This document shows positions 33,387 through 41,292 of a stretch of DNA of 47,672 nucleotides, piece after piece (within the stretch, counting starts at the first letter, position 1; every line of letters starts with the position of its first letter). The position numbers were made by a program, and so were the translations under genes. The notes below the pieces were generated by a model. It saw only the letters and a program-made list of their open reading frames with translations. It had not been told where the DNA came from and did not search any database. The stretch covers positions 1 to 47,672 of the forward strand of contig DDGG01000027.1 of NCBI GenBank assembly GCA_002337525.1. Direction: 5' to 3'. The stretch comes from Alphaproteobacteria bacterium UBA1908 (lineage in GTDB: Bacteria; Pseudomonadota; Alphaproteobacteria; Caedimonadales; UBA1908).

Positions 33387-34463
33387 TTAGGAATCAGTTG
33401 ATTGATGTTCTTTTTCTACTAACGCTACATTAGGAGCAGACTGGAAAATTGGATTTTTGTTATACCCCTTAATCTCGAGCCATTCTTTCCAGGAGCGAGT
33501 GCTATAGCCCTTTGGATCTCTCGCATATTCGTATACCAAGGTGATATGTTTCAATCGATTCTCTGCCAAGGATTTTTTCCAGTCTTTATACGAAGCCTTT
33601 GAAATATAATGCAAAGGTTTGCTGCCAATCAAATGTTGACGATCCAAAATGTCTTCAAGGTCAACATTTTTTGCATTCTTAAGAGTATCATAATAAACCA
33701 TGTACTGAGAGGCACGACCACGCCCTCCACGGCAGTGAAAATGGAGATGCGCATCTTCTGGAAGCTTCTTCACAAAAGCAATAAAATCATCCATGGTCTC
33801 AACATCAGGATAAGCATGATCAAGAGTTCGGAAACGACGATAGGTTGCTCCATGACTTTCAACCAGTTCTTGTTCAGTTAGGACAGGAGCAGGATGCACA
33901 CGAAGAGGAACTGTCTTGAATATCTCGCCTTTTCTTTTCTCTATCACTTTATAAATATGGGTTGGCGACTCACTTGCAATCTTTTGTAAAAAGGATTTTT
34001 CCGTTTTTTCAGCTTCCTTAAAAGAAATCCCCTTATTGACCGCATTATGACGGCCATATAAAGAAATAGCGTGACCATTTGCAAAACCATGAGGTTCCTG
34101 GCGTAAATCAACAATATAAATTTTTTTATTTTCTTCGAGAACTTTAATAAGATTACGGAAAGAAACGTCACTGAATTGTCCGCTTGCAGAAGCACTTACC
34201 AGATCCATACCTTTTCGAGAAGGCAGTTTTTTATTTTCACGGACCCACTTTTTTGTTTTCTTGCTCTGGAAAGTATCTTTTGTCGTTCTAAAAGCTTTCG
34301 GCATACGAGATCGGTCTGCCTCTGCATCAACAACGACAACTGGCATCTCAATTTTTTGTGTCGCATCAGAGACAGCTGAAGACTGTGATGGCGTTTTTGC
34401 ATACACTCCGGTCGCCATAATCGCAAAAACAGAGCTTATTACAGTCAAAATATTTTTTTTCAT
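33387..34463 (-). CDS. Exported PTP-like phytase / inositol polyphosphate phosphatase
   Basis: 358 residues from the chosen ATG, which has AGGAGAG upstream (the frame extends to 34490). A signal peptide (ILTVISSVFAIMATGVYA) precedes a protein-tyrosine-phosphatase-fold domain. Family markers: YIVDLRQEPHGFANG, LDHAYPD (general-acid region) and the P-loop HFHCRGGRGRAS with nucleophile Cys244 and Arg250. This arrangement is that of PTP-like phytases (Selenomonas PhyA, Legionella LppA), which remove phosphates from inositol polyphosphates. The residue after the P-loop Arg is Ala where Ser/Thr is usual. Export implies a periplasmic or host-directed target. The substrate is inferred. Confidence 0.85.
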   Translation of the reverse strand: MKKNILTVISSVFAIMATGVYAKTPSQSSAVSDATQKIEMPVVVVDAEADRSRMPKAFRTTKDTFQSKKTKKWVRENKKLPSRKGMDLVSASASGQFSDVSFRNLIKVLEENKKIYIVDLRQEPHGFANGHAISLYGRHNAVNKGISFKEAEKTEKSFLQKIASESPTHIYKVIEKRKGEIFKTVPLRVHPAPVLTEQELVESHGATYRRFRTLDHAYPDVETMDDFIAFVKKLPEDAHLHFHCRGGRGRASQYMVYYDTLKNAKNVDLEDILDRQHLIGSKPLHYISKASYKDWKKSLAENRLKHITLVYEYARDPKGYSTRSWKEWLEIKGYNKNPIFQSAPNVALVEKEHQSTDS

Positions 34464-34548
34464 AAGAAGAGACTCTCCTAATACCCGCAAACTCTCTTAT
34501 GGCCCTTCCAAAAGAAAAGTCTGTTTGACAAATTGATTCGGTGATAAT

Positions 34549-35565
34549 ATGGGAAATATTTTCATTAATAACAAGTATTTTATCTCCTTAAAGCTTAAAA
34601 TGACAAAAAACAAAATCTTCCTTTCTGATGATACGCTGGAAAAGGCCCTCCATCTGCTTAACAGTGGTAAGCTTGTAGCCTTACCAACTGAAACGGTTTA
34701 TGGGCTTGCAGCAGATGCCTGTTCTGATAAAGCTGTTGCCTCTGTGTTTGCCCTTAAAGAACGGCCGGCGTTTAATCCTCTCATTGCCCATTTTTATAGC
34801 CCTGAACAAATTAAAGAATATACAGAGATCACACCTCTGGCAGAGACTCTTTTAAAAAATTTTGCCCCTGGCCCACTAACACTTGTCCTCAATAGAAAAA
34901 GAACAGCTCCTCTATCAGATCTGGTCACAGCCGGCCTCGATACCCTGGCGGTTCGCATCCCGAACCATCCTATTGCTCAATACCTTCTTGAAAAATTTGG
35001 GCGCCCATTGGCGGCTCCCAGTGCAAATCCTTCAGAAACCTTGAGCCCTACGCAGGCGTCTCACGTCAAAATAGCCTTTAAAAACTCGAAAAACCGTCCT
35101 TTTATTATTGATGGCGGCCCTTGTCAGCAGGGTCTGGAATCAACAATTCTGGATGCCAGAGGTGATACCCCTATTTTACTGCGACCTGGCGGATTAGCCC
35201 TTGAAGAGATAGAGCGCTTAACGGGTATATCAGTTAAACTTGACCCGCAAGATTCCAAAATTAGATCCCCCGGTCAATTAAAACGCCATTATGCCCCAAA
35301 AACACCCTTGAAACTGAACGTTAAGGTTCCTTCAACAGATGTAGCATACCTGGCTTTTGGGCCTACTACATCCTGTACAGATGAGGCGTGCCTGCAACTT
35401 AGTGCCACAAAGGACCTTGAAGAGGCCGCCGCAAATCTTTTTTCCATGCTTAGAAAACTGGACTCTTTTAATAAAAAAGTTATCTGTGTGGCCCCTATTC
35501 CCGAATTTGGCCTTGGACTTGCCATTAATGATAGGTTAAAAAGAGCGAGTTATACTAAGTATTAG
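34549..35565 (+). CDS. tsaC: L-threonylcarbamoyladenylate synthase (Sua5/TsaC long form)
   Basis: 338 residues. It makes threonylcarbamoyl-AMP for the t6A modification at position 37 of ANN-reading tRNAs. The YrdC domain reads KLVALPTETVYGLAADACSD, then RPAFNPLIAHFY, and PLAAPSANPSETLSPTQASH. The second, smaller Sua5 domain follows the linker IRSPGQLKRHYAP. This is the long Sua5 type. The ATG at 34600 (MTKNKIFLSDD) is an alternative start that removes 17 residues; neither start has a clear ribosome-binding site. Confidence 0.95.
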   Translation: MGNIFINNKYFISLKLKMTKNKIFLSDDTLEKALHLLNSGKLVALPTETVYGLAADACSDKAVASVFALKERPAFNPLIAHFYSPEQIKEYTEITPLAETLLKNFAPGPLTLVLNRKRTAPLSDLVTAGLDTLAVRIPNHPIAQYLLEKFGRPLAAPSANPSETLSPTQASHVKIAFKNSKNRPFIIDGGPCQQGLESTILDARGDTPILLRPGGLALEEIERLTGISVKLDPQDSKIRSPGQLKRHYAPKTPLKLNVKVPSTDVAYLAFGPTTSCTDEACLQLSATKDLEEAAANLFSMLRKLDSFNKKVICVAPIPEFGLGLAINDRLKRASYTKY

Positions 35566-35574
35566 GATTATGTA

Positions 35575-36360
35575 TTGCTTCGAACTTTCTTCCTTTATTG
35601 CCTTGTTTTTATATTATTTTCCTTCCCCTCATTTGGCTCCGCTCTTGAACTTGACGAAGAAACAAAAAAACTAATTGATACTCTTGCGCATCTTAATAGG
35701 TCCACTGGCTATCCAAATCCAACAGCGTATGCATATGCACGGGGAAGCCTTATGACACAAATTTCTGCCCGGCTTTGTCCTCCCGAAGCTCTTCCTGTCT
35801 TCACATCCTTTTGTCCTGAAACTCCTCTTGATTTGGAGAGTTTTGATATCCCTGAAAATAATATTCTTGGACTGGATTATCTTTTTAAAGAAGGTCTCTT
35901 GAGTGACGAAGTTGAAATTGTCCGACACGAACTGGGGAGGCTTCTTGTCGTTGGGTTTAAAAACGATCAACGAGCCTATGAGTATCTAGCTCCCTGTGGA
36001 AGTGAAGGCTTAAGAACCTTGTTTTTTGCGCTTAGAGACACTGGAAGACCCCACAAGTTTAGAGAATACATGAAATTTTATAATCCCCATGAATCAAGTA
36101 CCTGCAATATATTTCTGAGCAAAAGTCTAGTACCCTATATCTACCCGGAAACACCCGAAGGTAAAGATCTTTTTGCATCCTGCCCGCCCGAGATTCAGAA
36201 AAATATTACAGTGGCTCTTGAACGCCTGAAAGCAAAAGAAAAAAGATTTCAAAATACCAGAAAGCACTTAGACACCAGGGCTCCTCCTTCCGGTGACGAT
36301 TCAATAGAAATTTTAATTGAAACCGATTCTTTAAAAGGTGATGATGATTTGGCAGACTAA
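35575..36360 (+). CDS. Exported protein of unknown function
   Basis: 261 residues starting with TTG nine bases after the tsaC stop, with AGGA upstream. Signal peptide: LRTFFLYCLVFILFSFPSFG, likely cut near residue 22. The mature part has about five Cys (RLCPPEA, SFCPETP, APCGSEG, TCNIFL, SCPPEI), so disulfides are likely in the periplasm. The C-terminus is acidic. No domain is recognised. It is probably cotranscribed with tsaC and the aldolase gene. Confidence 0.65.
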   Translation: MLRTFFLYCLVFILFSFPSFGSALELDEETKKLIDTLAHLNRSTGYPNPTAYAYARGSLMTQISARLCPPEALPVFTSFCPETPLDLESFDIPENNILGLDYLFKEGLLSDEVEIVRHELGRLLVVGFKNDQRAYEYLAPCGSEGLRTLFFALRDTGRPHKFREYMKFYNPHESSTCNIFLSKSLVPYIYPETPEGKDLFASCPPEIQKNITVALERLKAKEKRFQNTRKHLDTRAPPSGDDSIEILIETDSLKGDDDLAD

Positions 36361-36390
36361 GGGATCAGAACGAGATTAAAGGCCTTAAGA

Positions 36391-37083
36391 ATGTATACTT
36401 CCCCAAAAAAACAGCTGGTCCAGGCACATCACCTTGCGGCAAGGCTGGGACTCGATGATACCATCTTCACACATCTTTCAGTACGTTGTCAGGATCATCC
36501 TGGTCATTTTTATCTCACACCTTTTGGGAGGCTTTTTCAGGAAATCGACGAAGATTCTCTTTTAACATTAAATCTTGATGGAACCCTGGTAAAGGGGAAC
36601 AATGCTCTGAATACGGCAGGAAGTCTTTTGCACAGCGCTCTTTACCAATCACAGTCTCAAACCAATTGCGTTATCCATCTTCATAGCCCTGCTGCCCTTG
36701 CTGTTTCCTGCCTTAAAGAAGGGCTTTTACCCTTAACACAATTTTCAATGATCTTTTATAACCGCCTTGGATATCATCCCTTTGAAGGAATTTCTCTGGA
36801 TCCGGCAGAAAAATCACGTCTTTTAAAAAGCCTTGGCCCTCATAAAGCCATGTTACTACACAACCATGGCCTTCTTACTGTTGCCGAATCAGTGTCGCAA
36901 GCGTTTATGACAGCTTATTATCTAGAGAGAAGCTGTGAGATCCAAATCAGGGCTCAATCAACAGGTCGGCCCTTGATTCTCCCCTCTCCCGAGGTTTGTG
37001 AAAAAACAGCACAACAATTTGAAGGCCCCGAATACACCGCCCGCGATCGAGCCTGGCAGGCCCTTGTTCAGGCACTACTATAG
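36391..37083 (+). CDS. Class II aldolase/adducin family protein
   Basis: 230 residues. Zinc-binding His motifs typical of class II aldolases are present: VIHLHSPAALAVSC and LLHNHGLLTVAESVSQAFM, with LTPFGRLFQEIDEDSLLTLN at the substrate end. Members cleave sugar phosphates or act in related reactions; some are inactive adducin-like proteins. The ATG lies 30 bp after the exported-protein gene. The substrate is unknown. Confidence 0.9.
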   Translation: MYTSPKKQLVQAHHLAARLGLDDTIFTHLSVRCQDHPGHFYLTPFGRLFQEIDEDSLLTLNLDGTLVKGNNALNTAGSLLHSALYQSQSQTNCVIHLHSPAALAVSCLKEGLLPLTQFSMIFYNRLGYHPFEGISLDPAEKSRLLKSLGPHKAMLLHNHGLLTVAESVSQAFMTAYYLERSCEIQIRAQSTGRPLILPSPEVCEKTAQQFEGPEYTARDRAWQALVQALL

Positions 37084-37097
37084 ATCTTTCTGACTTT

Positions 37098-38252
37098 TTA
37101 AGATGGCCCCGAAGACGAGGCTCCGCCAATGACAGAACCATCCGGCTCTGAAAGTGACAAAGCAATCTGGACTGCTGGATCCTCCTGGGGCCCTTCCATC
37201 TTGCCCGGATAAAGCTTGAACTTATGATCCAGGTAGGAAATTCCATGATGCTTATTGGCAAATCTAACATTTGCATGATGCAGATCATTCATGGCATTGT
37301 GCATAAAAGCCACGGCCTTCTCCTGCAATCCCAAAGCAACAATATCTGAAATAACCGAATTTGACTCTCCAGGAATAAGAATTTTTGCTTTTCCTTGAAG
37401 TAACATCCCCAAAACAGGACGGTACATACTGGTCTGTCCGAATCGGAAATCGTATAATTTATGATCCTTACCAACGGCTTCAAGAGCCTCTATAAAAGCC
37501 CTTGTCACATGATCCAGAGGCGCTTCATCACGATGACTACCCTCAACCACTTTTAAATCAGGACTATGTCTTCCTGTTCTTGGACCATTCAAAACAATAA
37601 GGGGAACATCTCCGGAATCCTTGACCGCATATCCCGCCAATGACCTGGCTTCCTCGTCAGAGTATAAACTGGTTGTGCCATCCGTATTCTCGGCATCTCC
37701 TCCAAGGTAAACAATATAGTAAGCTACAGACGTATCGGGAAAGGAAGCCTTGGCCTCTTCATAGACGGCAGCAACAGATTCCGGCGATAGAGAAGTTGCA
37801 ACTCCATTTGTCCAGATAACTTTCTCTGTATTGGGGAGTTTTTCCTTTTGAAACGCCGTGTTTTCTAAATATTCCGGCAGAAACAACCTGTCTACCATAG
37901 ACTCGATCTTGGCATGCCTCTCAAAAATCTGGTGGGCCACATGAGCAATTTTCCAGTGCCTGGATCTTAGATCTGCCGCTTGTTCTTCAATAACATCGAA
38001 CCCTTTCTGTCCAATCAGGAGAAGAGTGTCCTTTTCTCCTTTAAGATGTGTCTTAAATTTAACGACGTTAGAAGAACCATAAAGATCCGGAGACATACCT
38101 GTTTGATCTTTAAAGGCTTTTGAAATACCCATTGCCATTGCAAGCTCACCTGAACGGTCATCATCGTAAAAAATAACAAGTGCCTCAACACAGTTAAAAA
38201 CTGACCACACAAGAGTCAGAAGCAAACCGATTAAATAACAATATTTTTTCAT
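37098..38252 (-). CDS. Exported protein with weak resemblance to ELM1-type glycosyltransferase-like proteins
   Basis: 384 residues. A signal peptide (YLIGLLLTLVWSVFNCVEA) precedes an alpha/beta protein. VAYYIVYLGGDAENT, PLIVLNGPRTGRHS and ILIPGESNSVISDIVALG recall the GG-S, RT and SvsMisE blocks of the ELM1/DUF1022 (GT-B-like) family, but spacing and detail are loose. The C-terminal end is Gly/Ser-rich low complexity (GGASSSGPS). It is convergent with the aldolase gene (14 bp between stops). Another possibility is an unrelated periplasmic binding-type fold. Function is unknown. Confidence 0.6.
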   Translation of the reverse strand: MKKYCYLIGLLLTLVWSVFNCVEALVIFYDDDRSGELAMAMGISKAFKDQTGMSPDLYGSSNVVKFKTHLKGEKDTLLLIGQKGFDVIEEQAADLRSRHWKIAHVAHQIFERHAKIESMVDRLFLPEYLENTAFQKEKLPNTEKVIWTNGVATSLSPESVAAVYEEAKASFPDTSVAYYIVYLGGDAENTDGTTSLYSDEEARSLAGYAVKDSGDVPLIVLNGPRTGRHSPDLKVVEGSHRDEAPLDHVTRAFIEALEAVGKDHKLYDFRFGQTSMYRPVLGMLLQGKAKILIPGESNSVISDIVALGLQEKAVAFMHNAMNDLHHANVRFANKHHGISYLDHKFKLYPGKMEGPQEDPAVQIALSLSEPDGSVIGGASSSGPS

Positions 38253-38355
38253 GAGTTACCCCCTTAAGGTATTTACGTAATCGTTATGCTAACAAAATTG
38301 TTAAAAAACCTCAATTGTAAGAAGGCCGTTCTATTACCTCGTCACCCGGAGGAAA

Positions 38356-38513
38356 CACGTTTATTTCTCTGTCATCGTGAGGAGACCATCGGTCGACGTC
38401 ACGATCCAGATTCTGAAGGGCAAGGGCCTAGAGAAGGACTGGATTCTTCAGTCGTTTCACTCCTTCTGAATGACGAACAGGGGAGACGATCCTTCTGAAT
38501 GACGGAGCGAGAA
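38356..38513 (+). repeat. Dispersed palindromic repeat, copy A
   Basis: Begins ...TTTATTTCTCTGTCATCGTGAGG-like sequence, contains the partly self-complementary block TCGTGAGGAGACC / GGTCGACGTCACGA, and ends with TTTCACTCCTTCTGAATGAC. The ends CGTCAT and ATGACG are inverted, so the unit is miniature-transposon-like. It shares most of its sequence with copies C and D and, in the core, with copies B and E. Confidence 0.8.
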
Positions 38514-38565
38514 CGTCATCGTGAGGAGACCATCGGTCGACGTCACGATCCAGATTCTGAAGGGC
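38514..38565 (+). repeat. Dispersed palindromic repeat, copy B (partial)
   Basis: A second partial unit adjoining copy A, containing the CGTCATCGTGAGGAGACCAT start through CCAGATTCTGAAGGGC, identical to the same part of copy A. The 3' half is missing. Confidence 0.75.
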
Positions 38566-38617
38566 CTTTAAAACTTGAAGACAAGAATTTTCGGGATCAT
38601 TCAAACTGAAAGAAAGT

Positions 38618-38646
38618 GAGGGGGCTTCTGTTGCCCGGTGCCCCTC
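38618..38646 (-). terminator. Terminator of the ssrA transcript
   Basis: On the minus strand GAGGGGC pairs with GCCCCCTC across a 14-base loop and is followed by a T-rich stretch (ACTTTCTTTCAGTTT). It follows the tag region of tmRNA and marks the end of the precursor. Confidence 0.6.
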
Positions 38647-38935
38647 AAACCGCTTCAACAAACCTTAAGCGGCAGCAGATACTGCTGGAGAAGCCAAAGG
38701 AGTATTGAGGTTAGCAACACGAATGTTGCTGTTCGCTGTTGATTTTGCAGCTATAAAATCGTCCGATAACGGTGGTACGATGCCGAGCAAAAACTACACT
38801 TTTAAACGTACGTCGATCCTATGTCACCCCCTCATAAAAGAAACTTTATAATTGGTGGAGGTGTCGGGTACCGCCCCCGAGTCCGTCCCGCCGATTCTGT
38901 GCAGCGTTTATCACCATAGTCAGAATAATACTGAC
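38645..38935 (-). ncRNA. ssrA: Two-piece (circularly permuted) tmRNA
   Basis: tmRNA rescues stalled ribosomes. Read on the minus strand, the acceptor piece comes first: its T stem (TCGGG/CCCGA) and 3' strand CACCTCCACCA end at 38853. A 21-base intervening segment (38832-38852) follows, then the coding piece begins GGGGGTGACATAGGATCGAC at 38831. GGGGGTG and CACCTCC pair over 7 bp, rebuilding the acceptor stem; this permuted order is the alphaproteobacterial form. The tag frame runs from a GCA resume codon (38748-38746, preceded by UAGCU) to TAA at 38667-38665 inside a CCGCTT/GAAGCGG hairpin. The tag is 27 residues, starting AKSTANSN and ending ASPAVSAAA. Outer boundaries are approximate. Confidence 0.92.
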
Positions 38936-38941
38936 ATTTAT

Positions 38942-38947
38942 ATTATA
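38942..38947 (-). promoter_or_regulatory. -10 box of the ssrA promoter
   Basis: A perfect TATAAT on the minus strand, about 10 bases before the presumed start of the acceptor piece. The -35 region is weak (TTATTT at 16-bp spacing). Confidence 0.6.
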
Positions 38948-39010
38948 GAGCAAAAACTTCAAAAAATAAAGTAAATATTTTATAATAAATCGGCTATTAG
39001 CAATACTTTT

Positions 39011-39964
39011 CTAAGAGGCCTTTTTATGGCTTTCAATCAGAGTCGTCAGTTGAGGGACAACATCAAAAAGGTCCCCCACGAGGCCATAATCAGCAATTTG
39101 AAAAATGGGAGCCTCTTCATCCTTATTAATGGCCACAATAACCTTGCTTTCTTTCATACCCGCTAAATGCTGAATAGCCCCCGAGATGCCCACGGCAATA
39201 TAAAGGTCCGGCGCCACTATTTTCCCCGTCTGACCAACCTGATAATCATTAGGCACATAGCCAGCATCCACCGCCGCACGAGAGGCTCCAATGGCCCCTC
39301 CTAATAAATCGGCCAATTTTTCAATCATTTGAAAATTTTCACCGTTTTGAAGACCGCGTCCCCCTGAAACAACAACATTTGCCGACGTGAGATCCGGCCG
39401 ATCAGACTTGCTTTCTGACATAGAAACAAAAGAAGATAAAACTGATGTGTCAGATGGAATTGCAATTTTTTCAACAGAAGCATTAGAAGACTGTTTTCCT
39501 GCCTTTTCAAAAGCTGTTGTACGCACTGTGATAACTTTCCGGGCATCAGAAGATTGTACTGTTGCAAGGGCGTTCCCCGCATAGATAGGGCGAACAAACG
39601 TGTCCGAAGACTCGATTCCAACAATATCAGAAATTTGTGATACATCGAGAAGGGCTGCCACACGAGGCAATACATTTTTCCCGAAAGTAGAGGCTGGAGC
39701 CAGAATATGTGTGTACGTTTCTGCTAACGATAAAACAACATCTGTCAGACTCTCCGCCAATCCATGTGCAAGTGTTACATCTTCTGCCAGGAAGACTTTG
39801 GTAACTCCTTCTATCGAGGCTGCTTCCCTGGCAACAGCAGCACATCCTTCACCCGCCACCAAGACATGAGCTTCCTGGTTTAAAAAGCTGGCAGCACCAA
39901 TGGTAGCAAGAGTTCCACCCGTCAGTGTTTCATTTGTGTGTTCTGCAATAATAAGGGTTACCAT
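39011..39964 (-). CDS. etfA: Electron transfer flavoprotein alpha subunit
   Basis: 317 residues. With EtfB it passes electrons from acyl-CoA and other dehydrogenases to ETF:quinone oxidoreductase. The C-terminal FAD-binding domain has VVVSGGRGLQNGENFQMIE, then GASRAAVDAGYVPNDYQVGQ and LYIAVGISGAIQHLAGM, all diagnostic. The ATG overlaps the etfB stop (TAATG), so translation is coupled. Confidence 0.96.
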   Translation of the reverse strand: MVTLIIAEHTNETLTGGTLATIGAASFLNQEAHVLVAGEGCAAVAREAASIEGVTKVFLAEDVTLAHGLAESLTDVVLSLAETYTHILAPASTFGKNVLPRVAALLDVSQISDIVGIESSDTFVRPIYAGNALATVQSSDARKVITVRTTAFEKAGKQSSNASVEKIAIPSDTSVLSSFVSMSESKSDRPDLTSANVVVSGGRGLQNGENFQMIEKLADLLGGAIGASRAAVDAGYVPNDYQVGQTGKIVAPDLYIAVGISGAIQHLAGMKESKVIVAINKDEEAPIFQIADYGLVGDLFDVVPQLTTLIESHKKAS

Positions 39965-40713
39965 TAGATTACTTTTGCCTCCTCGACTAATTTATGAACC
40001 AGCGTTTCCACATCAGGCACTTTAATACCTCCTGAACGTACGGGCGGCTCTGTCACTTTTAAAACTTTCTGACGCGGCGCTGTATCAAGCTTAAGAGAAT
40101 CAATAGGCTGAATATCAATAGGCTTTTTCTTAGCCTTCATGATATTAGGTAGTTTGGGATAACGAGGTTCATTCAATCGCAAGTCTGTTGTTAAAACAGC
40201 AGGACGCGCACAACGAATTGTTTCAAGACCACCATCAACTTCACGTGTGACAATAAAATGATCTTCCTCAACGTCCAGTTTCGAAATGAAAGTTCCCTGG
40301 GGCCATTTTAAAAGAGCACTCAGCATCTGACCTGTTTGATTGGCATCGTTATCAATAGCTTGCTTGCCCAAAATAATAAGGTCGGGTGATTCCTGATCTG
40401 CAACAGCTTTTAAGACCTTTGCAACACCAAGAGATTCAAGGTCATCTTCTGCTTCAATTAGAATACCTTTGTCCGCGCCCAGAGCCAAAGCGGATCTCAG
40501 AGTTTCCTGACATGCCTGCGCCCCCACAGAAACAACAATGATTTCAGAAGCTTTCCCTGCTTCTTTCAAACGAACAGCCTCTTCAACAGCGATTTCATCA
40601 AAAGGATTCATCGACATTTTGACATTTGTTAAATCAATACCGGATTGATCTGCTTTTACACGGGCTTTCACATTGTAATCCAGAACTCTTTTAATGGCGA
40701 CGAGAATTTTCAT
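39964..40713 (-). CDS. etfB: Electron transfer flavoprotein beta subunit
   Basis: 249 residues. The N-terminus (KILVAIKRVLDYNVKARVK) and VKMSMNPFDEIAVEEAVRLK are typical of EtfB. The AMP-binding region LGKQAIDNDANQTGQM is intact. It is first in the etfBA operon, within the block flanked by repeat copies A/B and C/D. Confidence 0.96.
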   Translation of the reverse strand: MKILVAIKRVLDYNVKARVKADQSGIDLTNVKMSMNPFDEIAVEEAVRLKEAGKASEIIVVSVGAQACQETLRSALALGADKGILIEAEDDLESLGVAKVLKAVADQESPDLIILGKQAIDNDANQTGQMLSALLKWPQGTFISKLDVEEDHFIVTREVDGGLETIRCARPAVLTTDLRLNEPRYPKLPNIMKAKKKPIDIQPIDSLKLDTAPRQKVLKVTEPPVRSGGIKVPDVETLVHKLVEEAKVI

Positions 40714-40924
40714 GGGCTCCCTATCATCGTTTTGTTTTTAAAATCATTATCATAATAAAGGACAGATTGATTTCAGGGAAGCCCTCAATCTGTATCCTCC
40801 CTAATTTTCTTTGAATATCGAAAATGGATGAACACGCTCCCCAGAGGTTCACCATCAAGAGACATGTTTTTTCCTCATCGAGAGGGGAGTACCTTTATTC
40901 CCGCGTCATCCAGAGAGGAGCATC
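40714..40924. other. Intergenic stretch upstream of etfB before the repeats
   Basis: Contains an AT-rich promoter-bearing part (40714-40800) with no clear -35/-10 pair and repeat-related degenerate sequence (about 40880-40924, CGTCATCC and AGGAGCATC-like words). Short ORFs here are built from repeat sequence and are not genes. Confidence 0.4.
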
Positions 40925-41060
40925 TTTATTTCTCCGTCATCGTGAGGAGACCGCAGGCCGACGTCACGATCCAGGATTTGAAGGTCAAAGACCTTAGAGA
41001 GAAGTATTCTGGATTCTTCCCTCGTTTCACTCCTTCTGAATGACGAGGGGATACGCCTTC
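40925..41060 (+). repeat. Dispersed palindromic repeat, copy C (tandem with D)
   Basis: Starts TTTATTTCTCCGTCATCGTG and continues with the self-complementary core, a CCTTAGAGAGAAGTATTCTG block and the TTTCACTCCTTCTGAATGAC end. The next copy begins exactly 171 bp downstream, so C and D form a tandem pair. Confidence 0.8.
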
Positions 41061-41095
41061 TGAATGATGAGACGTATTATCCAGAGGGGGACACG

Positions 41096-41241
41096 TTTAT
41101 TTCTCCGTCATCGTGAGGAGACCGCAGGTCGACGTCACGATCCAGGCTTTGAAGGTCAAAGACCTTAGAGAGAAGTATTCTGGATTCTTCAGTCGTTTCA
41201 CTCCTTCTGAATGACGAGGGGATACGCCTTCTGAATGACGG
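41096..41241 (+). repeat. Dispersed palindromic repeat, copy D (tandem with C)
   Basis: Almost the same as copy C over its length. The core differs in the loop of the palindrome (GCAGGTCG here, GCAGGCCG in copy C, ATCGGTCG in copies A and B), while the stem is kept or improved, which suggests the hairpin matters. Confidence 0.8.
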
Positions 41242-41292
41242 ATAGCAGGAAGGATCCTTCTCAATTTTTTTCGTAATGAGTCAACACCTGGA

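Noticed and set aside
38286..38498. 70-codon plus-strand ORF before the repeats
   Set aside because: Made of repeat copy A and its flank; no sign of coding.
40828..41043. 71-codon plus-strand ORF
   Set aside because: Most of it is the dispersed repeat sequence, with no ribosome-binding site.
38356..41241. CRISPR array
   Set aside because: The repeats are long, few, palindromic and not separated by unique spacers of constant size.
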